Shown here piece by piece: positions 42,180 through 52,262 of a stretch of 64,000 nucleotides of DNA. The first letter of the stretch is position 1; the number at the start of each line of letters is the position of its first letter. The DNA comes from Brassica napus. Taxonomy: Eukaryota > Streptophyta > Magnoliopsida > Brassicales > Brassicaceae. The stretch is taken from positions 21,343 to 85,342 of the forward strand of contig NW_026016672.1 of assembly GCF_020379485.1 (NCBI RefSeq). The letters are read 5' to 3'. The notes beneath the pieces are model-generated. The model was not told where the DNA came from, made no database searches, and worked only from the letters and a program-made list of their open reading frames with translations. The position numbers and the translations under genes are program-made.

Positions 42180-45100
42180 TCAGTGACATGGAAGATCCGT
42201 GAGTCCAAGTTTAGGATGGATGAACTCACAAACCTTGCTGCTGGCTGCCTTGGTGAATATGTCAGCTAGTTGATCTTCACTTCTTGTGTAGCATGGAAGA
42301 ATCACTTGCTGCTCCACTGCTTGTCTCACCTTGTGACAGTCCACTTCTATATGCTTAGTCCTCTCATGGAACACAGAGTTTGATGCAATGTGTATTGCTG
42401 CCTGATTGTCACAATGCATAGTCATTGGCGTGGAGATCTCTATGCCCAAGTCCTTTAGCAGTCCCTTGATCCATATGAGTTCACTAGTAAGCTTCCTCAT
42501 AGATCGGTACTCTGCCTCAGCACTTGAGCAAGAGACCACCTTCTGCTTCTTGCTCTTCCATGTGACTAGGTTTCCTCCAATAAAGGTGCAATAGCCTGTG
42601 GTTGATCTCCTATCAACTCGATCTCCAGCCCAATCAGCATCACAATACCCAACAACTTCAGTACTCTTGTTGCAAGCCATCCACACTCCTTGACCTGGCG
42701 CCTCTCTTAAGTATCTCAAGATCCTTTCCACCATGTTCCAATGATGTACCTTAGGAGCTTGCATATGTTGGCTCACTTGGTTCACAGCAAAACACACATC
42801 CGGCCTTGTGATAGTAAGATATATAAGCTTCCCAACCATTCTTCTATACCTCTTGACATCCTCAAAGGGAGTTGCATCAAACTCCCCCTCACGCATAACC
42901 TTGTAGCCTTCTTCTAGTGGTGTCTTGGCCACTCTTCCTCCAAGGTCTCCTGCCTCCTTTAGAATGTCCAAAGTATACTTTCTTTGGGACAGAAACAATC
43001 CTTCCTTTGTTCTGCACATCTCAATGCCGAGGAAGTACTTCAGCTCTCCTAGATCCTTGATGTCAAATGCAGTCTTGAGGAATGTCTTGGTTGAGTTGAT
43101 TCCCTCCTTGTTACTACCAGTGATGATGATATCATCCACATAGACTAGGATTACCACAATCCCTTGCTTGCTTGTGAGAGTAAAGAGTGTATGATCAGCT
43201 TGAGACTTCACAAAGCCTCTTCCATTCAGTGTAGTACTTAGCTTGTGGTACCAGGCTCTTGGTGATTGCTTTAAGCCATAGATAGCCTTTCTGAGTCTAA
43301 GAACATTCCCTGGTTTCACCATCTCTTCCATTCCGGGAGGTGGCCTCATGTATACTTCATCTTCTAGTTCACCTTGCAAGAAAGCATTCTTCACATCCAT
43401 TTGCCAAAGATCCCACTCTAGGTTCACTGCTAGTGAGAGAACTATCCGGATTGTATGAAGCTTGGCCACTGGTGCAAAGGTGTCTAGATAGTCTTCTCCA
43501 TACACTTGTGTGTATCCCCTTGCCACCAGCCTGGTCTTCTTTCTTTCTGGTTTCCCATTTGCAAGATACTTGATGGTGTGTATGAGTCTACTGGTCACGG
43601 CTTTCTTCCCTCTTGGAAGCTCTGTCTCATACCAGGTGTTGTTTCTTTCCATAGCTCCCATTTCATCATTCACTGACTCCCTCCATTCATCATTGTCCAT
43701 AGCTTCTGCATATGTTCTTGGTATCCATTCCTGATCCAATGAACCCACAAAGGCTTGATGTTCTTCTGGATAGTAAGCAAGGGAGCACACGGCACTGGGT
43801 GGATGAGCTACTGCCTCTGCGTTGAAGTATACTCTAGTGTTGTTCCAGTTTGAAACCGGTTTCCTCTCTCTTGTGCTTCTCCTAAGCTGCTGCACCTCTT
43901 GTACATCTTCTTGTCCACTTGATTCGACTCCTCCAGAGTTCACATCAGTGGTTTGGTCAGCCTCTTGCTGCATCTGCTCATCCGGATCATGAACATTAGG
44001 ATCATTGCCCTCAGCCTCATGATCATTGTTGTTCCCCCATTCAGGATCAGGATGAGGATGTGGGGTTGTGGTAGAATCTTGTGGAGCTCTCACTGTCTCC
44101 GGAACAGCTCCAGTCTCCTGAGTGCCAGCAGATGGAAACAAACTGATTCCCAAGTTCTGCATAAGCCGCCTTAGTGTGTCTGCTCTGTCTGAGGACGGTT
44201 GAGAGAGATCTTTGAGCTCATCCCAACTTTTCTTCTCAAAGTATCCTCTGGATTCCACAAACTTCACATCTCTGGAGACTAAGACCTTCCTGGCCTCTGG
44301 AACATAGCATTTATACCCCTTTTGGGTAGTGGAATAGCCAAGAAAAACGGCCTTGGTGCTCCGTGGCTCAAGCTTGTTTCTCTGTCCATCTGGCTGCAAG
44401 ACATAACACAAGCAACCAAATACACGTAAATGATCAATAGAGGGTTTTCTTTTGTTCATTACCTCATATGGTGTGAGGTCACCAAGGATTCTGGTTGGAG
44501 TGCGGTTGATCAGATAACATGCTGTCATGACTGCATCACTCCAGAACCGCTTAGGAACATTGGTCTGAAACATCATGGATCTGGCCACGCCCATAAGGTG
44601 CCGATTTTTCCTCTCAGCCACTCCATTCTGTTGGGGTGTATATGGACAGCTCGTTTGATGAAGTATTCCATGCTTGGCCAGGTAATTTTTGAAACCATGA
44701 CTTGTGTATTCCCCCCCATTGTCTGACCTGAACACTTTGATCTTAACATTGAATTGATTAGTTATGTAAGTTTGGAAATTAATGAAAGCATCTAGCACTC
44801 TATCTTTAGTTGGAATCATAGTCAGCCAAGTATATTTTGATTTCTGATCTATAAAAGTGACAAAATACTTATGATTCTCCCTAGATATGCATGGTGCAGT
44901 CCAAACATCAGAGTGTATAAGATCAAAGCAATTTTCATAGATTGTAGATGACTTAGGGAAAACGGTCTTGCAATGTTTACCAAGGATACAAGCTTCACAG
45001 CCATCATTTTTAAAAGAAATATCAGGTAACAACAAGTTCAGTGCACGGGAATGAGGATGGCCTAGCCTAGCATGCCACAATACATCATGATCTAAGACAG

Positions 45101-46547
45101 GAATTGAACTAAAAGCTGAAGATAAATAAGAAGGAGTCTTGGCGTCTTCAAGAAGGTAGAGATCTCCCTTTGTCACACCTTTGCCAATCAACTTAAGAGT
45201 CTCAATATCCTGAAACACAACTTCATTAGGACTAAATATGACATTACAATTTAGATCAGTAGTAGCCCTTTTTACAGAAAGAAGGTTAGAGGCAAAAGTA
45301 GGCATATAGAAAGCTTTAGAGTCTTTATCAAACAGCTTAAGTGTTCCTACTCCCTTAATTGGAATTTTATCACCATTAGCTATCATCACATTGCCTATCA
45401 CAGGTTCTATGTTACTAATCAAGTTAACATCACTTATCATATGGTGAGAGGCGCCTGAGTCTATAACTAAAGGCTTAACTCTCTCAGTTTGGTGAGCTAC
45501 TTGATAAGAAGTAAAGAGACCTCTAGGCGTGTGATAAGTAGCATTAAGAGAAGTTCCAAGGGTGTTACCGGACTCCTTAAGAGCTTTGATGAGAGCCTCA
45601 ATGTCAGATTTCTTGATGGTATCATCATGGCCCTGCTTTTTCTCCTCAAAAGCTTGAGAGCGGTTGGATGTTTCTCCAATGTCACCCGAGTAGTTGGCCC
45701 TTCCTTCAGTTCTGAATTTGGCCGGTTTGAGATGTGGGTGAAGGATCCAGCACTTGTCCTTCCCATGACCCTTCTTCTTGCAGTGGTCACACACCCACAC
45801 CTTCCTATCCTCAGGCTTATAGTATCCTTTGTTGGCTACTCCGGCAGGTTTGTTCTCGGCTCCTTCAGCTTGATTGGCCATCACCATCTCTCCCTTTCTC
45901 TTAAAGAGACCCACTGAGCCGTGCTCCTTTTGGATCTCCGCACACACTTCATCAAGGGAGGGAAGCTCCTTGTTCCTCAGTATGTGCCTGATTAGGTCAT
46001 CATACCCTGGGTTAAGGGTAAGTAGTAAGGCAAAGACCTTATCCTGCTCTCTCCTCTCATGGAGAACATCTGGGTCGACAGTGGCTGGCCTGAGCATCTC
46101 TAGCTCGGCCCATAGGGACCGGAACTTCCCAAAGTGAGCATCAAAGTCTGTGTCCTCTTGACTGAGAGAGTTGATGGCTCCTTTCACTTCATACACCTTG
46201 CTTATGTTGGATTTATTAGCATATACCTTCTTAAGAGTGTCCCACAACTCTTTGGAGGTCTCACAAAAGGCATAAGCCTCTTGGAGAGAAGGAGCGAGGC
46301 TATTCTGGATGATAGACAACACCATGAGGTCCTCCTGACCTTTCTTCTTCTCCCCAGCATCCGCAATCACCACCTCTTTGCCATCCTCTCCTAGGACAGT
46401 CTTCTTGGTGGGGCGGCCTTCTTCAACAACTTCCCAAAGACCTCTGCCTCCGAGAGCTGTTTTGGCAAGTCTTGCCCATGTCAGGTAGTTAGGACCCTTG
46501 AGTGTGACTGGTATCATCACCATCTTTGTGTTCTCAGAGGTATCCAT
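42180..46547 (-). CDS. Copia gag-pol polyprotein of G (intact, 1455 aa)
   Basis: Start at the ATG of MDTSENTKMV, also the first conserved residue in F; the open frame reaches further upstream into leader without support. Domains: gag N-terminal (LKGPNYLTWARLAKTALGG), UBN2-type gag, CCHC knuckle at residue 253 (CDHCKKKGHGKDKC), protease Asp ~363 (VIDSGASHHMISD), GAG-pre-integrase HHCC (WHARLGHPHSRAL...CEACILGKHC), integrase Asp 547, Asp 609, Glu 645 (D-35-E), RT with YVDDIIITGSN at ~1136, RNase H CDADWAGD ~1303 with SSAEAEYRSM and HCDNQAAIH, and the C-terminus TDLPCH. No lesion was found. Only two nucleotide differences from F were noticed; one changes a residue near the knuckle (SQAFEEK versus SQAVEEK). 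Confidence 0.95.
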   Translation of the reverse strand: MDTSENTKMVMIPVTLKGPNYLTWARLAKTALGGRGLWEVVEEGRPTKKTVLGEDGKEVVIADAGEKKKGQEDLMVLSIIQNSLAPSLQEAYAFCETSKELWDTLKKVYANKSNISKVYEVKGAINSLSQEDTDFDAHFGKFRSLWAELEMLRPATVDPDVLHERREQDKVFALLLTLNPGYDDLIRHILRNKELPSLDEVCAEIQKEHGSVGLFKRKGEMVMANQAEGAENKPAGVANKGYYKPEDRKVWVCDHCKKKGHGKDKCWILHPHLKPAKFRTEGRANYSGDIGETSNRSQAFEEKKQGHDDTIKKSDIEALIKALKESGNTLGTSLNATYHTPRGLFTSYQVAHQTERVKPLVIDSGASHHMISDVNLISNIEPVIGNVMIANGDKIPIKGVGTLKLFDKDSKAFYMPTFASNLLSVKRATTDLNCNVIFSPNEVVFQDIETLKLIGKGVTKGDLYLLEDAKTPSYLSSAFSSIPVLDHDVLWHARLGHPHSRALNLLLPDISFKNDGCEACILGKHCKTVFPKSSTIYENCFDLIHSDVWTAPCISRENHKYFVTFIDQKSKYTWLTMIPTKDRVLDAFINFQTYITNQFNVKIKVFRSDNGGEYTSHGFKNYLAKHGILHQTSCPYTPQQNGVAERKNRHLMGVARSMMFQTNVPKRFWSDAVMTACYLINRTPTRILGDLTPYEVMNKRKPSIDHLRVFGCLCYVLQPDGQRNKLEPRSTKAVFLGYSTTQKGYKCYVPEARKVLVSRDVKFVESRGYFEKKSWDELKDLSQPSSDRADTLRRLMQNLGISLFPSAGTQETGAVPETVRAPQDSTTTPHPHPDPEWGNNNDHEAEGNDPNVHDPDEQMQQEADQTTDVNSGGVESSGQEDVQEVQQLRRSTRERKPVSNWNNTRVYFNAEAVAHPPSAVCSLAYYPEEHQAFVGSLDQEWIPRTYAEAMDNDEWRESVNDEMGAMERNNTWYETELPRGKKAVTSRLIHTIKYLANGKPERKKTRLVARGYTQVYGEDYLDTFAPVAKLHTIRIVLSLAVNLEWDLWQMDVKNAFLQGELEDEVYMRPPPGMEEMVKPGNVLRLRKAIYGLKQSPRAWYHKLSTTLNGRGFVKSQADHTLFTLTSKQGIVVILVYVDDIIITGSNKEGINSTKTFLKTAFDIKDLGELKYFLGIEMCRTKEGLFLSQRKYTLDILKEAGDLGGRVAKTPLEEGYKVMREGEFDATPFEDVKRYRRMVGKLIYLTITRPDVCFAVNQVSQHMQAPKVHHWNMVERILRYLREAPGQGVWMACNKSTEVVGYCDADWAGDRVDRRSTTGYCTFIGGNLVTWKSKKQKVVSCSSAEAEYRSMRKLTSELIWIKGLLKDLGIEISTPMTMHCDNQAAIHIASNSVFHERTKHIEVDCHKVRQAVEQQVILPCYTRSEDQLADIFTKAASSKVCEFIHPKLGLTDLPCH

Positions 46548-46705
46548 CAAGAGAGAAAAGAAAAGAAAAGGTTTCGGATGGTTTTTGCTACTTTTGGCAA
46601 ATTCTGGAAACAAAGAATCAAGAACAAGATGAACTTTGCCAAAAATAGAATTTAGAACTCAGAGAATTTGCGGAAGAAAGAAAAAGGTTTAGGTCTCAAG
46701 AGTAA

Positions 46706-46721
46706 GGTTGCTCTGATACCA
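46706..46721 (-). other. Primer-binding site of G
   Basis: Minus-strand TGGTATCAGAGCAACC adjoining the 5' LTR, complementary to initiator tRNA-Met. The leader 46548-46705 separates it from gag. Confidence 0.9.
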
Positions 46722-47225
46722 TGAAAGAATATGAGATTTGTTTAAGCCATTATGAGAATTATGAAGAAGGTGAAGAGAATCGAGAGAGAGAGAGAGAGAG
46801 AGAATCGCATAAGACTAAAGAGAAGAGGAACTCATTTCCTTGATTCATTTGGTTCTGGTTACATGCCTTAAATAGATACAACAATGAATAAACTAATGGC
46901 AAGTTGACATAGAAGAAAAGAATAAACAAAGGGGACTGATCAAGGCAAGGTGCGCACAGCAAAGGTGGAAAGCGACAGCACCAAACGGCTCTCTCTCCTT
47001 TGAACCACCTTGTCCTCTTCTTCAACGGATCCCTTCTCTTGGCCGACATCATTTAAATATCTTAAGGCAAGTATCACATCCTCCTTGATCACAGATAAGT
47101 CTCATCTTGTCTTGCACGCCAAGTTTAGATCAAACTTGTACGGACAAGCACACTTTGATCACTCCGGATGCATGTCTTGACTTGATCTCTTCTTCCTCTA
47201 TGTCATTCATGCTCTCATGTCAACA
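46722..47225 (-). repeat. 5' LTR of copia G (504 bp)
   Basis: Appears identical to 41532-42035. It forms the centre of the large inverted repeat made by the G and F bodies. Confidence 0.94.
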
Positions 47226-47262
47226 AAACCATCCGAAACCTTTTCTTTTCTTTTCTCTCTTG

Positions 47263-50200
47263 ATGGATACCTCTGAGAACACAAAGATGGTGATGATACC
47301 AGTCACACTCAAGGGTCCTAACTACCTGACATGGGCAAGACTTGCCAAAACAGCTCTCGGAGGCAGAGGTCTTTGGGAAGTTGTTGAAGAAGGCCGCCCC
47401 ACCAAGAAGACTGTCCTAGGAGAGGATGGCAAAGAGGTGGTGATTGCGGATGCTGGGGAGAAGAAGAAAGGTCAGGAGGACCTCATGGTGTTGTCTATCA
47501 TCCAGAATAGCCTCGCTCCTTCTCTCCAAGAGGCTTATGCCTTTTGTGAGACCTCCAAAGAGTTGTGGGACACTCTTAAGAAGGTATATGCTAATAAATC
47601 CAACATAAGCAAGGTGTATGAAGTGAAAGGAGCCATCAACTCTCTCAGTCAAGAGGACACAGACTTTGATGCTCACTTTGGGAAGTTCCGGTCCCTATGG
47701 GCCGAGCTAGAGATGCTCAGGCCAGCCACTGTCGACCCAGATGTTCTCCATGAGAGGAGAGAGCAGGATAAGGTCTTTGCCTTACTACTTACCCTTAACC
47801 CAGGGTATGATGACCTAATCAGGCACATACTGAGGAACAAGGAGCTTCCCTCCCTTGATGAAGTGTGTGCGGAGATCCAAAAGGAGCACGGCTCAGTGGG
47901 TCTCTTTAAGAGAAAGGGAGAGATGGTGATGGCCAATCAAGCTGAAGGAGCCGAGAACAAACCTGCCGGAGTAGCCAACAAAGGATACTATAAGCCTGAG
48001 GATAGGAAGGTGTGGGTGTGTGACCACTGCAAGAAGAAGGGTCATGGGAAGGACAAGTGCTGGATCCTTCACCCACATCTCAAACCGGCCAAATTCAGAA
48101 CTGAAGGAAGGGCCAACTACTCGGGTGACATTGGAGAAACATCCAACCGCTCTCAAGCTGTTGAGGAGAAAAAGCAGGGCCATGATGATACCATCAAGAA
48201 GTCTGACATTGAGGCTCTCATCAAAGCTCTTAAGGAGTCCGGTAACACCCTTGGAACTTCTCTTAATGCTACTTATCACACGCCTAGAGGTCTCTTTACT
48301 TCTTATCAAGTAGCTCACCAAACTGAGAGAGTTAAGCCTTTAGTTATAGACTCAGGCGCCTCTCACCATATGATAAGTGATGTTAACTTGATTAGTAACA
48401 TAGAACCTGTGATAGGCAATGTGATGATAGCTAATGGTGATAAAATTCCAATTAAGGGAGTAGGAACACTTAAGCTGTTTGATAAAGACTCTAAAGCTTT
48501 CTATATGCCTACTTTTGCCTCTAACCTTCTTTCTGTAAAAAGGGCTACTACTGATCTAAATTGTAATGTCATATTTAGTCCTAATGAAGTTGTGTTTCAG
48601 GATATTGAGACTCTTAAGTTGATTGGCAAAGGTGTGACAAAGGGAGATCTCTACCTTCTTGAAGACGCCAAGACTCCTTCTTATTTATCTTCAGCTTTTA
48701 GTTCAATTCCTGTCTTAGATCATGATGTATTGTGGCATGCTAGGCTAGGCCATCCTCATTCCCGTGCACTGAACTTGTTGTTACCTGATATTTCTTTTAA
48801 AAATGATGGCTGTGAAGCTTGTATCCTTGGTAAACATTGCAAGACCGTTTTCCCTAAGTCATCTACAATCTATGAAAATTGCTTTGATCTTATACACTCT
48901 GATGTTTGGACTGCACCATGCATATCTAGGGAGAATCATAAGTATTTTGTCACTTTTATAGATCAGAAATCAAAATATACTTGGCTGACTATGATTCCAA
49001 CTAAAGATAGAGTGCTAGATGCTTTCATTAATTTCCAAACTTACATAACTAATCAATTCAATGTTAAGATCAAAGTGTTCAGGTCAGACAATGGGGGGGA
49101 ATACACAAGTCATGGTTTCAAAAATTACCTGGCCAAGCATGGAATACTTCATCAAACGAGCTGTCCATATACACCCCAACAGAATGGAGTGGCTGAGAGG
49201 AAAAATCGGCACCTTATGGGCGTGGCCAGATCCATGATGTTTCAGACCAATGTTCCTAAGCGGTTCTGGAGTGATGCAGTCATGACAGCATGTTATCTGA
49301 TCAACCGCACTCCAACCAGAATCCTTGGTGACCTCACACCATATGAGGTAATGAACAAAAGAAAACCCTCTATTGATCATTTACGTGTATTTGGTTGCTT
49401 GTGTTATGTCTTGCAGCCAGATGGACAGAGAAACAAGCTTGAGCCACGGAGCACCAAGGCAGTTTTTCTTGGCTATTCCACTACCCAAAAGGGGTATAAA
49501 TGCTATGTTCCAGAGGCCAGGAAGGTCTTAGTCTCCAGAGATGTGAAGTTTGTGGAATCCAGAGGATACTTTGAGAAGAAAAGTTGGGATGAGCTCAAAG
49601 ATCTCTCTCAACCGTCCTCAGACAGAGCAGACACACTAAGGCGGCTTATGCAGAACTTGGGAATCAGTTTGTTTCCATCTGCTGGCACTCAGGAGACTGG
49701 AGCTGTTCCGGAGACAGTGAGAGCTCCACAAGATTCTACCACAACCCCACATCCTCATCCTGATCCTGAATGGGGGAACAACAATGATCATGAGGCTGAG
49801 GGCAATGATCCTAATGTTCATGATCCGGATGAGCAGATGCAGCAAGAGGCTGACCAAACCACTGATGTGAACTCTGGAGGAGTCGAATCAAGTGGACAAG
49901 AAGATGTACAAGAGGTGCAGCAGCTTAGGAGAAGCACAAGAGAGAGGAAACCGGTTTCAAACTGGAACAACACTAGAGTATACTTCAACGCAGAGGCAGT
50001 AGCTCATCCACCCAGTGCCGTGTGCTCCCTTGCTTACTATCCAGAAGAACATCAAGCCTTTGTGGGTTCATTGGATCAGGAATGGATACCAAGAACATAT
50101 GCAGAAGCTATGGACAATGATGAATGGAGGGAGTCAGTGAATGATGAAATGGGAGCTATGGAAAGAAACAACACCTGGTATGAGACAGAGCTTCCAAGAG

Positions 50201-51630
50201 GGAAGAAAGCCGTGACCAGTAGACTCATACACACCATCAAGTATCTTGCAAATGGGAAACCAGAAAGAAAGAAGACCAGGCTGGTGGCAAGGGGATACAC
50301 ACAAGTGTATGGAGAAGACTATCTAGACACCTTTGCACCAGTGGCCAAGCTTCATACAATCCGGATAGTTCTCTCACTAGCAGTGAACCTAGAGTGGGAT
50401 CTTTGGCAAATGGATGTGAAGAATGCTTTCTTGCAAGGTGAACTAGAAGATGAAGTATACATGAGGCCACCTCCCGGAATGGAAGAGATGGTGAAACCAG
50501 GGAATGTTCTTAGACTCAGAAAGGCTATCTATGGCTTAAAGCAATCACCAAGAGCCTGGTACCACAAGCTAAGTACTACACTGAATGGAAGAGGCTTTGT
50601 GAAGTCTCAAGCTGATCATACACTCTTTACTCTCACAAGCAAGCAAGGGATTGTGGTAATCCTAGTCTATGTGGATGATATCATCATCACTGGTAGTAAC
50701 AAGGAGGGAATCAACTCAACCAAGACATTCCTCAAGACTGCATTTGACATCAAGGATCTAGGAGAGCTGAAGTACTTCCTCGGCATTGAGATGTGCAGAA
50801 CAAAGGAAGGATTGTTTCTGTCCCAAAGAAAGTATACTTTGGACATTCTAAAGGAGGCAGGAGACCTTGGAGGAAGAGTGGCCAAGACACCACTAGAAGA
50901 AGGCTACAAGGTTATGCGTGAGGGGGAGTTTGATGCAACTCCCTTTGAGGATGTCAAGAGGTATAGAAGAATGGTTGGGAAGCTTATATATCTTACTATC
51001 ACAAGGCCGGATGTGTGTTTTGCTGTGAACCAAGTGAGCCAACATATGCAAGCTCCTAAGGTACATCATTGGAACATGGTGGAAAGGATCTTGAGATACT
51101 TAAGAGAGGCGCCAGGTCAAGGAGTGTGGATGGCTTGCAACAAGAGTACTGAAGTTGTTGGGTATTGTGATGCTGATTGGGCTGGAGATCGAGTTGATAG
51201 GAGATCAACCACAGGCTATTGCACCTTTATTGGAGGAAACCTAGTCACATGGAAGAGCAAGAAGCAGAAGGTGGTCTCTTGCTCAAGTGCTGAGGCAGAG
51301 TACCGATCTATGAGGAAGCTTACTAGTGAACTCATATGGATCAAGGGACTGCTAAAGGACTTGGGCATAGAGATCTCCACGCCAATGACTATGCATTGTG
51401 ACAATCAGGCAGCAATACACATTGCATCAAACTCTGTGTTCCATGAGAGGACTAAGCATATAGAAGTGGACTGTCACAAGGTGAGACAAGCAGTGGAGCA
51501 GCAAGTGATTCTTCCATGCTACACAAGAAGTGAAGATCAACTAGCTGACATATTCACCAAGGCAGCCAGCAGCAAGGTTTGTGAGTTCATTCATCCTAAA
51601 CTTGGACTCACGGATCTTCCATGTCATTGA
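47263..51630 (+). CDS. Copia gag-pol polyprotein of F (intact frame, 1455 aa)
   Basis: Same length and domain order as G's protein: gag, CCHC knuckle (residues 253-266), protease (Asp ~363), integrase D547/D609/E645, RT YVDD ~1136, RNase H ~1303. The start is the ATG of MDTSENTKMV; the ~52 codons open upstream (from 47107) are G LTR sequence read by chance. The coding frame is intact, but the promoter LTR and primer-binding site are separated from it by 5.7 kb of inverted G, so normal expression and replication of F are unlikely. Confidence 0.94.
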   Translation: MDTSENTKMVMIPVTLKGPNYLTWARLAKTALGGRGLWEVVEEGRPTKKTVLGEDGKEVVIADAGEKKKGQEDLMVLSIIQNSLAPSLQEAYAFCETSKELWDTLKKVYANKSNISKVYEVKGAINSLSQEDTDFDAHFGKFRSLWAELEMLRPATVDPDVLHERREQDKVFALLLTLNPGYDDLIRHILRNKELPSLDEVCAEIQKEHGSVGLFKRKGEMVMANQAEGAENKPAGVANKGYYKPEDRKVWVCDHCKKKGHGKDKCWILHPHLKPAKFRTEGRANYSGDIGETSNRSQAVEEKKQGHDDTIKKSDIEALIKALKESGNTLGTSLNATYHTPRGLFTSYQVAHQTERVKPLVIDSGASHHMISDVNLISNIEPVIGNVMIANGDKIPIKGVGTLKLFDKDSKAFYMPTFASNLLSVKRATTDLNCNVIFSPNEVVFQDIETLKLIGKGVTKGDLYLLEDAKTPSYLSSAFSSIPVLDHDVLWHARLGHPHSRALNLLLPDISFKNDGCEACILGKHCKTVFPKSSTIYENCFDLIHSDVWTAPCISRENHKYFVTFIDQKSKYTWLTMIPTKDRVLDAFINFQTYITNQFNVKIKVFRSDNGGEYTSHGFKNYLAKHGILHQTSCPYTPQQNGVAERKNRHLMGVARSMMFQTNVPKRFWSDAVMTACYLINRTPTRILGDLTPYEVMNKRKPSIDHLRVFGCLCYVLQPDGQRNKLEPRSTKAVFLGYSTTQKGYKCYVPEARKVLVSRDVKFVESRGYFEKKSWDELKDLSQPSSDRADTLRRLMQNLGISLFPSAGTQETGAVPETVRAPQDSTTTPHPHPDPEWGNNNDHEAEGNDPNVHDPDEQMQQEADQTTDVNSGGVESSGQEDVQEVQQLRRSTRERKPVSNWNNTRVYFNAEAVAHPPSAVCSLAYYPEEHQAFVGSLDQEWIPRTYAEAMDNDEWRESVNDEMGAMERNNTWYETELPRGKKAVTSRLIHTIKYLANGKPERKKTRLVARGYTQVYGEDYLDTFAPVAKLHTIRIVLSLAVNLEWDLWQMDVKNAFLQGELEDEVYMRPPPGMEEMVKPGNVLRLRKAIYGLKQSPRAWYHKLSTTLNGRGFVKSQADHTLFTLTSKQGIVVILVYVDDIIITGSNKEGINSTKTFLKTAFDIKDLGELKYFLGIEMCRTKEGLFLSQRKYTLDILKEAGDLGGRVAKTPLEEGYKVMREGEFDATPFEDVKRYRRMVGKLIYLTITRPDVCFAVNQVSQHMQAPKVHHWNMVERILRYLREAPGQGVWMACNKSTEVVGYCDADWAGDRVDRRSTTGYCTFIGGNLVTWKSKKQKVVSCSSAEAEYRSMRKLTSELIWIKGLLKDLGIEISTPMTMHCDNQAAIHIASNSVFHERTKHIEVDCHKVRQAVEQQVILPCYTRSEDQLADIFTKAASSKVCEFIHPKLGLTDLPCH

Positions 51631-51761
51631 TCTCTCCTTCCATGAAGTGTTCTACTCTTTTTCCTTGGTTAGGGTTTTGTCCCATGAGGTTTTTCCTAAC
51701 TAAGGTTTTAATGAGGGAATAGCTTCATGGAGTCCAAGCTTGACTTGTCCCACATGGTCAA

Positions 51762-51774
51762 GCTTGAGGGGGAG
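51762..51774 (+). other. Polypurine tract of F
   Basis: GCTTGAGGGGGAG immediately before the 3' LTR. Only 3' untranslated sequence lies between pol and this site. Confidence 0.88.
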
Positions 51775-52262
51775 TGTTGACATGAGAGCATGAATGACAT
51801 AGAGGAAGAAGAGATCAAGTCAAGACATGCATCCGGAGTGATCAAAGTGTGCTTGTCCGTACAAGTTTGATCTAACTTGGCGTGCAAGACAAGAGGAGGA
51901 TGTGATACTTGCCTTAAGATATTTAAATGATGTCGGCCAAGAGAAAGGATCCGTTGAAGAAGAGGACAAGGTGGTTCAAAGGAGAGAGAGCCGTTTGGTG
52001 CTGTCGCTTTCCACCTTTGCTGTGCGCACCTTGCCTTGATCAGTCCCCTTTTGTTTATTCTTTTCTTCTATGTCAACTTGCCATTAGTTTATTCATTGTT
52101 GTATCTATTTAAGGCATGTAACCAGAACCAAATGAATCAAGGAAATGAGTTCCTCTTCTCTTTAGTCTTATGCGATTCTCTCTCACTCTCTCTCTCTCTC
52201 TCGATTCTCCTCACCTTCTTCATAATTCTCATAATGGCTTAAACAAATCTCATATTCTTTCA
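51775..52262 (+). repeat. 3' LTR of copia F (488 bp)
   Basis: Matches 40902-41389 with one substitution noticed. It ends ATTCTTTCA at TSD CTGTG (52263-52267). Confidence 0.94.

Larger units (their letters stand above)
41532..47225 (-). mobile_element. Copia element G, complete, TSD AAACC, inside F
   Basis: Complete 5,694-bp copia element on the minus strand. LTRs of 504 bp at 41532-42035 and 46722-47225 appear identical. Primer-binding site 46706-46721, intact gag-pol 42180-46547, polypurine tract after 42035. AAACC flanks it at 41527-41531 and 47226-47230. It inserted into the leader of F, a sister element of the same family, in opposite orientation. Identical LTRs and an open gag-pol frame mark it as very recent and possibly still competent. 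Confidence 0.95.
40897..52262 (+). mobile_element. Copia element F, TSD CTGTG, split by sister element G
   Basis: Plus-strand copia inserted in E integrase. 5' LTR 40902-41389, primer-binding site 41390, leader to 41531, insertion G (41532-47225), remaining leader, gag-pol 47263-51630, polypurine tract, 3' LTR 51775-52262. Both LTRs are 488 bp and differ at one base (ACGTGC/ACATGC). Between the TSD and the 5' LTR there are five extra bases (TGTTT, 40897-40901). The polyprotein is intact, so before G arrived this was a full young element. Confidence 0.94.

Noticed and set aside
45489..45917. 142-codon plus-strand ORF opposite G gag, and its mirror at 47893-48321
   Set aside because: Shadow of the gag/knuckle/protease region; conserved only because G and F are nearly identical.
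47107..47262. 52-codon N-terminal extension of the F polyprotein
   Set aside because: It is G LTR sequence read in frame by chance; the G protein starts at the same conserved MDTSENT.
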